From assembly GCF_003931795.1 (NCBI RefSeq), contig NZ_CP034234.1, positions 558,001-622,000 of the forward strand: DNA of 64,000 nucleotides, read 5' to 3'. Of the stretch, positions 1 through 7,774 are shown piece after piece (the stretch's first letter is position 1; each line of letters opens with the position of its first letter). The position numbers were made by a program, and so were the translations under genes. This stretch comes from Erysipelothrix piscisicarius (GTDB lineage Bacteria; Bacillota_I; Bacilli_A; Erysipelotrichales; Erysipelotrichaceae). Below the pieces are notes generated by a model. That model was not told the DNA's origin. It searched no databases and saw only the letters and a list, made by a program, of their open reading frames with translations.

Positions 1-1
1 G

Positions 2-457
2 CCTAATTTTGATCAAAAAGTAGGGATTATTGAAAACAGCATTCAACTTGCGCATGCTCTCGGGATTGAGGAACCTAAAGTAGAATTGTTGGATGCTGCT
101 GAGCATACCAATCCCCATATTCAATCTTCCGTTGATTCAGAAACTTTAAGTCAACGCGCGTGGGAACATGCGATTGTAGAAGGACCGATATCCCTTGATC
201 TTGCGGTATCTAAAAATGCTGCAACCATTAAAAAATGGTCAGGACGTATTCAAGGGGATGCCAATATTCTTATTACTCCAGATATTATAAGTGGAAATAT
301 TTTGGGTAAAGTTGGAACCCTTTTCACCGATGGGAAAATGGCAGGTGTCATTCAAGGTGCGAAAGTACCCATCATTCTTACATCCCGTGGTTCAAATCGT
401 GATGAAAAAATTAATTCAATCTTACTTGCATGTTCGATTGCGAAAGGGGATTTATAA
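2..457 (+). CDS. ptb: Phosphate butyryltransferase, C-terminal part
   Basis: The reading frame is open from base 2, so the gene begins before the window; about 151 C-terminal residues remain. Phosphate butyryltransferase exchanges CoA for phosphate on butyryl-CoA, giving butyryl phosphate. The visible part has the conserved end of the phosphate acetyl/butyryltransferase fold, including ILITPDIISGNILGK and the stretch KVPIILTSRGSN close to the C-terminus. The stop codon overlaps the butyrate kinase start by one base (TAATG), so the two genes are translationally coupled. The pair would yield ATP and a short-chain or branched acid from the acyl-CoA. A phosphate acetyltransferase-like specificity is possible, but the adjacent kinase favours butyryl. 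Confidence 0.9.
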   Translation, partial: PNFDQKVGIIENSIQLAHALGIEEPKVELLDAAEHTNPHIQSSVDSETLSQRAWEHAIVEGPISLDLAVSKNAATIKKWSGRIQGDANILITPDIISGNILGKVGTLFTDGKMAGVIQGAKVPIILTSRGSNRDEKINSILLACSIAKGDL

Positions 458-1512
458 TGTATATTCTAGTAATCAATCCTGGGGCCAGCTCCACAAAGTT
501 TGCGCTCTTTGATGACGAACGCGAGTTGATGCGCGATGATCTCAAAATACCTTTAGAAAAAGTAGAAGCGTATCAAACGTTAGAGGATCAATTGGAAGAC
601 CGTTATGCCTCAATTTATAATGCATTGGTTGAACACGAATTTGATCCGAAAAAAATTGAAATTGCTGTGGGACGTGGTGGTATTTTGCCACCGGTTGAAG
701 CCGGTGCGATTGCAGTTACGGACACACTCATTGATTATCTTTTACATAAAGCTGAAGTTATTCACCATGCAAATCTTGGTGCTTCGATCGCTCAGAAATT
801 CGTTGATCAAGCAGAAAATTGTACGGCGTATATTTACGATCCAATCTCCGTCGATCAAATGGATCCCATTGCCCGTATCTCTGGATTAAAGGGTATTGAA
901 CGTAAAAGTATTGGACACATGTTAAATTCGCGTGCTGTTGCCATAGAACATGCGAAATCCCTTCAAACTCCTTATAACAAACTCAACATGATTGTTGTCC
1001 ATGCGGGTAGTGGTATTACTGTCACAGCACACAAGCAAGGTCGTATGATTGATCTTGTTGGTGATGATGAAGGTGCCTTTTCACCGGAACGAAGTGGTGG
1101 TTTACCCTTACGTCCCTTTATGAATCTATGCTATAATAATGACAAGGAAGCGGTTACAAAACTAACCCGTCATCAAGGTGGTCTGATCTCCTATTTTGAG
1201 ACCAATGATGTCCGAATTGTCGAAGCAATGATTGAAGAGGGTCATGAAGAAGCAGCGCTCGTATTAGAGGCAATGGCTTATCAAATTGCGAAAAGTATTG
1301 GTACTCTAAGTATTGTGCTTGAAGGTAAGGTTGATAGTATCGTGATCAGTGGGGGATTTGCGCGTTCGAATCAAGTCATGAATTGGATTGAAGAACGTGT
1401 ATCGTTTATTGCACCGGTTGCGATTTATCCGGGAGAATTTGAACTTGAAGCACTTGCTTCGGGAGGATTAAGAGCATTTCATAAACTCGAAACCACTCAT
1501 TATTTCGAATAG
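457..1512 (+). CDS. buk: Butyrate kinase
   Basis: A 351-residue acetate/butyrate kinase family protein (ASKHA fold). It transfers phosphate from butyryl phosphate to ADP. The N-terminus YILVINPGASSTKFALF is the phosphate-binding loop of the family. VGRGGILPPVEAG follows near residue 72, and IVVHAGSGITVTAH and IVISGGFARSN are the later nucleotide-site motifs. I chose the ATG at 457, which overlaps the ptb stop and has AAAGGGGA upstream; an ATG at 430 in the same frame lies inside ptb and would add nine unlikely residues. A LysR gene begins 15 bases after the stop with no terminator between, so the three may be cotranscribed. Confidence 0.93.
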   Translation: MYILVINPGASSTKFALFDDERELMRDDLKIPLEKVEAYQTLEDQLEDRYASIYNALVEHEFDPKKIEIAVGRGGILPPVEAGAIAVTDTLIDYLLHKAEVIHHANLGASIAQKFVDQAENCTAYIYDPISVDQMDPIARISGLKGIERKSIGHMLNSRAVAIEHAKSLQTPYNKLNMIVVHAGSGITVTAHKQGRMIDLVGDDEGAFSPERSGGLPLRPFMNLCYNNDKEAVTKLTRHQGGLISYFETNDVRIVEAMIEEGHEEAALVLEAMAYQIAKSIGTLSIVLEGKVDSIVISGGFARSNQVMNWIEERVSFIAPVAIYPGEFELEALASGGLRAFHKLETTHYFE

Positions 1513-1527
1513 AATTAAGAGGTAGCT

Positions 1528-2424
1528 ATGGAAATTAGAGAGGTGAAATACTTTATTGCTGTTATAGAAGCAGGGAGTTTTACTGCTGCCGCTAAAACGT
1601 TACACATGACGCAACCAGCCCTCAGTTGGAACATCAAACAACTTGAGGCTAAACTTGAGACGCAACTCATTGAGCGAACTCAAACGGGCGTCAGTGTAAC
1701 AGAAAGTGGGCAAGTGTTTTACGATGGTGCGAAAGATGTAATTGCGCATCTTAATCGATTGGATCGATTAATGAAGTCTGAAGCCCAACGCATTCGTCGT
1801 AAAATTCGATTTGGACTTACCATCCTTTCTTCGATTAACTACATGGATCAATTTCAAGGATATGTCGGCAAATATCCACAAGTAGAATTAAATTTTGTAC
1901 AACGAGGTTCCAAGGAAATTCAGGACATGCTTATCCAAGATAAACTGGATGCTGCTTTGATTTCAGAACCCATTTATTACTCAAAACTTGAAGAGAATGC
2001 AAAACGATTAGATGGGTATTATTATGACGTGGGTGTGGTTGTCGCCAAAGATCATCCACTGGCGAATCGTGAGCGTCTCACGCTTCGGGATATTATGACA
2101 GAATCTTTTGCATTAGTGTCAGATGCTTATGCAATAGGACAAGAAGTACCCCGTCGATGCAAAGAACTGGGGTTTATTCCAGCTATAAATTATCGTAATG
2201 ACAACTGGGAAGTAGTACTTGAACATGTGGCTGCATATGGTTCCGTAACCATACTTCCTGTTGATCTTCTCCACATCATTGCACGCGATGATGTGGAGTG
2301 GATTGAATTGGATGATGAAATCAGTCGGTTCCATCTCCAACTGGTGATCAATTACGATAAAACACATGTGGATGAGTATGCAATATTTCAAAATTTATAT
2401 GAAGAGTTGATGGTGAATCATTAG
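1528..2424 (+). CDS. LysR-family transcriptional regulator
   Basis: A 298-residue regulator with an N-terminal winged helix-turn-helix (residues about 1-60; SFTAAAKTLHMTQPALSWNI is the recognition region) and a C-terminal substrate-binding domain (about 90-295). The GAGGTAG ribosome site lies seven bases before the ATG. It directly follows ptb-buk on the same strand. LysR proteins usually act on neighbouring genes and bind a small-molecule coinducer, but neither the coinducer nor the target can be read from sequence. A link to acyl-phosphate metabolism is only suggested by position. A strong hairpin terminator follows the stop codon immediately. Confidence 0.9.
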   Translation: MEIREVKYFIAVIEAGSFTAAAKTLHMTQPALSWNIKQLEAKLETQLIERTQTGVSVTESGQVFYDGAKDVIAHLNRLDRLMKSEAQRIRRKIRFGLTILSSINYMDQFQGYVGKYPQVELNFVQRGSKEIQDMLIQDKLDAALISEPIYYSKLEENAKRLDGYYYDVGVVVAKDHPLANRERLTLRDIMTESFALVSDAYAIGQEVPRRCKELGFIPAINYRNDNWEVVLEHVAAYGSVTILPVDLLHIIARDDVEWIELDDEISRFHLQLVINYDKTHVDEYAIFQNLYEELMVNH

Positions 2425-2460
2425 AAAACGAACCCAGATAATCTTGGGTTCGTTTTTATT
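2425..2460. terminator. Bidirectional terminator between LysR and AraC genes
   Basis: Arms 2425-2436 (AAAACGAACCCA) and 2445-2456 (TGGGTTCGTTTT) pair over 12 bp with an 8-base loop. A-rich left and T-rich right flanks make it usable from both convergent genes. Confidence 0.9.
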
Positions 2461-2463
2461 TTG

Positions 2464-3297
2464 TTATTGCGATAGTGTGCTGTGGTGTTTACGGTAGGGA
2501 CTTGGCGACATGGATTCCACATTTTTTAAAAATTGAGAAAAATAGGAAGGTGAGCGAAACCCTACAATATCTGAAATTTGTGTAATCGATAAGTCAGTAT
2601 TCACAAGAAGCTTTTTGGCTTCAATCATTCGTTTTCGTAACAGATAATCAATCGGAGACAGTCCAGTTTGCTCCTTGAATATATGAGACAAATAGAACTT
2701 ATTTAAAAACGTGAGGGATGCTAGATGATCAAGTGTAATATTTTCGCGATAATGGAGGGTAAGGTAATGCTCCAAGAAAATACAGTCCTTATTTTCACCA
2801 CTGCTTGATGTCTCAACATCAAGCAGTGATGTCGTGCGTCGCATCGTGTTTAAAACCAATACACGTAATAAGTTATCCACAATGAGTTCAGACATCTCAT
2901 CATGTGTCTTTCCTGCCTCCAAGATTGCTTTAATATAAAACAGAATTTCATGTTTATAATCTTCGTAATTATGAATCGACACGCCAGGATGTTCGTTTTG
3001 CTCGGTGGAAAATTCAACCCCATCAATACCTAAAACGATATATTCCAATCCACTTTCAGCATCACTGCATTCCGTATGTAAAACATTTGGGTTAATGATA
3101 ATTAAGTCATCTGCTTGGATGGGGAGTTTAAGGTTATCGGCAAAGCGGAAATAACCACTTCCTCGTACAACATACATTAATTCAGCAAATGGATGTGAAT
3201 GGAGCGTTGAGTGCCAATCTGAGTCAAAGCGAGAACTATCAATATAGAGTAATTTAAGTCGGTTAAGGCGTTTTGTAAGATCGTGTTTTGTTTCCAT
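2464..3297 (-). CDS. AraC-family regulator with N-terminal cupin
   Basis: A 277-residue protein: a cupin-type sensing domain (about 20-90, with HSHPFAELMYVVRGSG) followed by two helix-turn-helix units (about 170-270; FLNKFYLSHIFKEQTGLSP and ITQISDIVGFRSPSYFSQFL). AraC proteins of this layout usually sense a sugar and activate adjacent catabolic genes. It is divergent from the hexosamine kinase at 3428, with about 130 bases between, so it is the natural candidate regulator of the GNB/LNB island. The ribosome site AGGGGG precedes the ATG. The inducer is inferred from neighbours, not seen. Confidence 0.9.
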   Translation of the reverse strand: METKHDLTKRLNRLKLLYIDSSRFDSDWHSTLHSHPFAELMYVVRGSGYFRFADNLKLPIQADDLIIINPNVLHTECSDAESGLEYIVLGIDGVEFSTEQNEHPGVSIHNYEDYKHEILFYIKAILEAGKTHDEMSELIVDNLLRVLVLNTMRRTTSLLDVETSSSGENKDCIFLEHYLTLHYRENITLDHLASLTFLNKFYLSHIFKEQTGLSPIDYLLRKRMIEAKKLLVNTDLSITQISDIVGFRSPSYFSQFLKNVESMSPSPYRKHHSTLSQ

Positions 3298-3319
3298 AAG
3301 TACCCCCTACTATAATTAA

Positions 3320-3348
3320 AGTATATTATCATTTTGTGAATTAAACAA
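3320..3348 (-). promoter_or_regulatory. Promoter of the AraC gene
   Basis: On the minus strand TTGTTT (3348-3343), a 17-base spacer and TATACT (3325-3320) form a sigma-A-type promoter pointing into the AraC gene. Confidence 0.55.
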
Positions 3349-3427
3349 GATACCATAAGAATCTAACAACATCTCAATTGCTTTGAGTCTGTACAAGTCG
3401 TCATAATACATATATAGGAGGTATATT

Positions 3428-4528
3428 ATGAAAATACTTAATCAATTTCAACTAGAGGGCGCAATTGTAAACTGTGTTCCTTATGGAAATGGACACATCA
3501 ACGACACGTATCGTGTTGAGACTGCTTGTGATGTATATATACTACAACGAATTAATACAAATGTGTTTAAGAACCCCACGTTATTGATGGAAAATATTGG
3601 TCGCGTGACCCGATTTATACAAAATAAAATTCAGCAAAAAGGTGGGAATCCCCTACGAGAAGCACTTACGTTAATTCCTACTTTTGAAGATTGTGATTAT
3701 GCTTTGGATGAAGACGGGAACTATTGGCGTATGTACCGTTTTATACAGGACACGGTTTCATATGAGCTCGTTTTAGATGCGCATGATTTTTACGAGAGTG
3801 GTCGTGCATTTGGAAATTTTCAGTTTATGTTGGCGGATTTTCCAGTATCGTCATTGCACAGTACGATTGAAAATTTCCACCATACACCTAAACGACTTCA
3901 ACAATTCAAATCGGCATTGAAAAATGATGTCATGAACCGTCGCCAGACCTGTGAAGCAGAGATTAGGTTTATCTTACAACAGGAAGCATTTATGAACATA
4001 CTTTGGAATCTCTATGATGAAGGTAGCCTTCAATTAAAAGTGACTCATAATGACACGAAGTTGAATAATGTTTTATTGGATGCGAAAAGTGGTAAGGGTG
4101 TTTGTGTTATCGATTTGGATACTGTGATGCCAGGCTTTGCTTTGGATGACTTTGGTGATTCAATCCGGTTTGGTGCATCCACCGCACTTGAAGATGAACA
4201 AGACCTAAGCAAGGTTCATTTTGATCTAGATCTCTACCGTGCTTATGTAGAGGGTTTTGTCGAAGGAGCTAATGGAAGTCTAACGAATTTAGAAATCGAA
4301 CTGTTTCCGGTAGGGGCTAAAATGATGACCTTAGAATGTGGTATGCGTTTCTTAACAGATTACCTTGAAGGTGATACTTATTTCAAAACAACATATTCCA
4401 CTCATAATTTAGTTAGAGCACGCACGCAACTTAAATTGGTGAGTGAGATGGAAGATTCCTGGGAAGCAATGCAAGATATTGGGACGTTTATTTTATCTAA
4501 TTATAAAATGAATTATGAAAAACCATAA
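3428..4528 (+). CDS. nahK: N-acetylhexosamine 1-kinase-like (first copy)
   Basis: A 366-residue member of the aminoglycoside-phosphotransferase fold. NahK enzymes phosphorylate the anomeric oxygen of GlcNAc or GalNAc released by the GH112 phosphorylase. Visible motifs are an N-terminal nucleotide loop (VPYGNGHINDTYRV), the catalytic HNDTKLNN (H-x-D-x4-N type, about residue 203) and the metal-binding segment VIDLDTVMPGFALDDFGDS. It starts at ATG 3428 after AGGAGG. A clear paralogue lies at 10170 after the phosphorylase. The two share nearly all the catalytic segment and differ most in the middle and at the N-terminus, so different hexosamine preferences are possible. Confidence 0.85.
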   Translation: MKILNQFQLEGAIVNCVPYGNGHINDTYRVETACDVYILQRINTNVFKNPTLLMENIGRVTRFIQNKIQQKGGNPLREALTLIPTFEDCDYALDEDGNYWRMYRFIQDTVSYELVLDAHDFYESGRAFGNFQFMLADFPVSSLHSTIENFHHTPKRLQQFKSALKNDVMNRRQTCEAEIRFILQQEAFMNILWNLYDEGSLQLKVTHNDTKLNNVLLDAKSGKGVCVIDLDTVMPGFALDDFGDSIRFGASTALEDEQDLSKVHFDLDLYRAYVEGFVEGANGSLTNLEIELFPVGAKMMTLECGMRFLTDYLEGDTYFKTTYSTHNLVRARTQLKLVSEMEDSWEAMQDIGTFILSNYKMNYEKP

Positions 4529-4578
4529 TATTTTTCAAAACAGCAAGATAACATAAGTTAAGAACAATATCATGGAAG

Positions 4579-4604
4579 ATTAAACGCTTACATTACTCTA
4601 TAAT
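4579..4604 (+). promoter_or_regulatory. cre-like site and -10 box ahead of the ABC importer
   Basis: ATTAAACGCTTACA (4579-4592) matches 12 of 14 positions of the CcpA operator TGWAANCGNTNWCA. A perfect TATAAT lies at 4599-4604, and no good -35 is present. This is the layout of an activator-dependent promoter under carbon catabolite control, which would suit the divergent AraC gene. CcpA itself is not in the window. Confidence 0.5.
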
Positions 4605-4628
4605 GAAAGTATCAGGGAGGAACTTTAA

Positions 4629-5945
4629 ATGAAAAAAATGTTAGTAGTTTGCCTTACTGCATTGCTTATCCTAACCGGTTGTGGAGAAAAAAACGAAACC
4701 ACATCCAATGAGGGGAAAGTTTTAAAAGTAGCGGGATTAAATAGTGGATATGGTACTGAAGGCTTTAAGAAGGTTGTCGAAGCGTTCGAAGAAGCAAAAG
4801 GTGATGGTACTAAAGTTGAACTTGTACTTGAAAAAAATATTGCGGAAGTACTTCGACCTCAAATTCAATCTGGGGATGTTCCAGATGTGATCTACCTTGC
4901 GATTGGTTCGGAAGGTAAACTTACAGATACGATGATCTCAGAAAAGAAAATTATGGATATTTCCGATATTATGGATATGAATGTATTTGGTGAATCCGTA
5001 AAATTAAAAGATAAAATTAATGTAGGTGTACAAAATACCATGCGAACAAGTCCATATGGTGATGGGAAAACCTACCTTGCACCTGTATTCTATGCACCAA
5101 CAGGCCTATTTTATAATCAAACCTTATTTACAGAAAAAGGATGGACGGTTCCTGAAACATGGGAAGAAATGTTTGCTTTAGGAGAACTTGCGAAAGCGGA
5201 TGATATTGCATTATTTACCTACCCAACAACAGGATATTTTGATGCGTTTTTCTCATCAATCTTAAATAATATGGTTGGACCTGAAAAATACGAAAAGCTA
5301 ATGAATTATGATCATGAGACATGGAAAGATCCACAGGTAAAAGAAACCTTTGATTTAGTTGGTAAGCTTTTAACTTATACACATCCTGACACTGTTGCCC
5401 AAGCTAATGGTGAAGGGTTTACCAAAAACCAACAACTAATTTTGGATAACAAAGCACTGTTTATTCCAAATGGCACATGGTTAGCAGGAGAAATGGAAAA
5501 AGCATCACATTCAGAAGGTTTTAAATAGGGATTAACTACTGCTCCTGTACGTACGAAGGGTGATGAAACCTACGCAACAACATTTGCGGAAGAAATGTAT
5601 ATACCAGAGGGTGCGAAAAATGTGGACTTAGCAAAAGAATTCTTAACCTTTGTTTATTCTGATAAAGCCGTAGAACTCTTTGCGAATAATGGAAATGCGA
5701 TTCAACCCGTTAAAGGGTCATCAGACTTGATTACTGATGAACAAACCAAAGATTTTTATGCAATTTACGGTCGTGGTGTTATTGCTTCATCGGTTGGATT
5801 TGCAGCGAAAGATCCCGTGGAAGGTGTTGATTTAACATCAGGAGATGGAATCTTATATGGAACTGTAAATGATGTTGTCTCGGGTCAGAAAACTGCAGAA
5901 CAATGGTATCAAGACGTTCTTGATGCAGTTTCAAAATATCAATAA
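4629..5945 (+). pseudogene. Sugar ABC transporter binding lipoprotein, interrupted by TAG
   Basis: A family-1 carbohydrate solute-binding protein: signal peptide with lipobox (LILTGCGEK, lipid-modified Cys at about residue 18) and a two-lobe binding fold. The frame runs from 4629 to 5945 (438 codons) but has an in-frame TAG at 5526-5528 after residue 299. Both sides are homologous in frame and the following residues are GLTTAPVR. The stop probably replaces a Trp codon (TGG to TAG), since WGLT is usual here in the family. The truncated product would lack the C-terminal third. Its neighbours point to a GNB/LNB-type disaccharide as ligand. A single-base sequencing error cannot be excluded. Confidence 0.85.
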
Positions 5946-5972
5946 TTCACGAAAAGTAATTTGATGTTTAAG

Positions 5973-5998
5973 GAGCGATGACACACGTGTTATCGCTC
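5973..5998 (+). other. Intercistronic stem-loop after the binding-protein gene
   Basis: GAGCGATGACAC and GTGTTATCGCTC pair over 12 positions with one G-T pair. Only a weak T tract follows (TTCTATT). Such hairpins after binding-protein genes usually protect the upstream mRNA and reduce readthrough into the permeases. Confidence 0.65.
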
Positions 5999-6031
5999 TT
6001 CTATTAAGAAGCCTTGAAATGGAGTGGGAAT

Positions 6032-6875
6032 ATGAATAAGAAAAAGGCAAAAAGACGGTTCGTAATTGGTTGATTAACCCCGGCACTTATATTAATAGGG
6101 ATATTTATGGTTTATCCAACGATAAATATATTCATGATGTCACTCTTTAAATGGGGTGGGTTATCCAGTACTAAAACCTTTGTAGGATTTAATAACTTTA
6201 AGATATTATTTCAAGATTTAAAATTTATTCAGGCGGTTCAAAATTCAATCTTACTTATTGTAATTGTAACAATTGTGACCTGTGGATTTGCGGTTGTATT
6301 TGCAAACATACTTGTGCGGGAAAATGTAAAGGGCAAGGGATTCTTTCGCGTTATCTTCTATATTCCCAATATTTTATCTGTCGCAATTATTTCCGCAATC
6401 TTCGCTCAAATTTATGCGGTAGACCAGGGGGCTTGTTAAACAGTATTATTCGATTATTTAAACCAGAAACCTGGAAAAACATTCAGTTTCTAGGGGATCC
6501 AAATATTGTTCTGTATGCCGTTGCGGGAGCGATGATATGGCAGGCAATTGGATATTACATGGTAATGTATATGGCAAGTATTAGCAGTATTCCAGAGCAT
6601 TTGTATGAGTCTGCGAAAATTGAAGGGGCATCCCGAACCCGTCAATTCTTCCAAATTACACTACCATTAACATGAGTTTCTTATTTGTTAAAGTATTAAC
6701 CAGTGGAGGACCCGGTGGGTCAAGCGAAGTATTTCTAAGTTATTTATATAAACAAGCATACGATAATGCTTCGTATGGGTATGGAATGGCGATTGGGGTC
6801 ATGATTTTCTTATTTTCCTTTGCACTATCTGCAATTGTAAATAAGATTACCGAACGTGATCCAATTCAGATGTAG
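6032..6875 (+). pseudogene. Sugar ABC transporter permease (MalF/MsmF type), multiply broken
   Basis: Three lesions break this membrane subunit. (1) From ATG 6032 (MNKKKAKRRFVIG) there is an in-frame TGA at 6071-6073. (2) A G run, now 5 G at 6427-6431, causes a -1 shift; a sixth G restores AVDQGGLLNSII. (3) Near 6672 the frame changes again. Compared with the usual family spacing between ITLPL and the TSGGP-like motif, roughly 20 codons seem to be missing. The conserved EAA loop (YESAKIEGASRTRQFFQITLP) remains. Only the third lesion is too large to be a simple base-call error. With the binding protein also interrupted, this importer is probably non-functional. Confidence 0.85.
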
Positions 6876-6883
6876 GAGGATCT

Positions 6884-7765
6884 ATGAAAAAACATAAAAG
6901 TATAAGTGCAGAGAAAGCATATAAGTTATTTGTCTATGTTGTCCTAATTGCATTAACCATCTCCATAATTGTACCGATTGGCTGGGTGTTTCTTGCATCA
7001 CTTAAAGAGCCGGGAGAGTTCTTTTTGAATCCATGGAAATTTCCACAGAATCCAAACTTTAATAACTTTATCGTTGCCTTTAAAGAAGCTAAGATGGGCG
7101 ACTACTTCCTTAATTCCGTTTATGTAACGGTTTTAGGCATCGTTCTTCTTTTGATTACAGCACTGCCTGCGGCATATGTATTGGCACGATTTGATTTTAA
7201 ATTTAAGAAACACATTAATGGGTTGTTTATGGCTGGATTATTTATTAACGTTAACTATATTGTGATACCAATCTTTTTAATGCTTCTAAAATGGAATGAG
7301 GGCAGTAAATCGCTTTTAAATATGAGTTTATTTATCAATAATCGTTTTATGCTGGCCGTTGTTTATGCAGCAACTGCACTTCCATTTACGGTTTACCTTC
7401 TATCCGGATATTTTAAAACATTACCGAAAGCATTTGAAGAAGCTGCTTCAATTGATGGTTGTACATATTTTCAGACGATGACAAAAATTATGATTCCTAT
7501 GGCAAAACCAAGTATTGTAACGGTGATCCTGTTTAATTTTCTATCGTTTTGGAATGAATATATCATTGCATTAACGTTAATGCCGGGAGCTCAAAAAACA
7601 TCACCTGTTGGATTAATAAACTTACAACAGGCAGCAAGAGGGGCTGCAAACCCTGGACCGCTTTATGCGGGGTTGGTTATTGTTATGTTGCCAACTCTGA
7701 TTTTATATATATTTGTACAGAGTAAACTCACTCAAGGGATGACCTTGGGTGGCGTTAAAGATTAG
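6884..7765 (+). CDS. Sugar ABC transporter permease (MalG/MsmG type)
   Basis: A 293-residue permease with six predicted membrane segments and an intact EAA loop for ATPase docking (EEAASIDGCTYFQTMTKIMI, about residue 190). AGGAGG lies before the ATG. It is the second membrane subunit of the family-1 importer whose other parts lie at 4629 and 6032. No ATPase gene is in the cluster; such importers usually share a MsmK-like ATPase encoded elsewhere. This subunit is intact while its partners are broken. Confidence 0.9.
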   Translation: MKKHKSISAEKAYKLFVYVVLIALTISIIVPIGWVFLASLKEPGEFFLNPWKFPQNPNFNNFIVAFKEAKMGDYFLNSVYVTVLGIVLLLITALPAAYVLARFDFKFKKHINGLFMAGLFINVNYIVIPIFLMLLKWNEGSKSLLNMSLFINNRFMLAVVYAATALPFTVYLLSGYFKTLPKAFEEAASIDGCTYFQTMTKIMIPMAKPSIVTVILFNFLSFWNEYIIALTLMPGAQKTSPVGLINLQQAARGAANPGPLYAGLVIVMLPTLILYIFVQSKLTQGMTLGGVKD

Positions 7766-7774
7766 GAGATTCAT

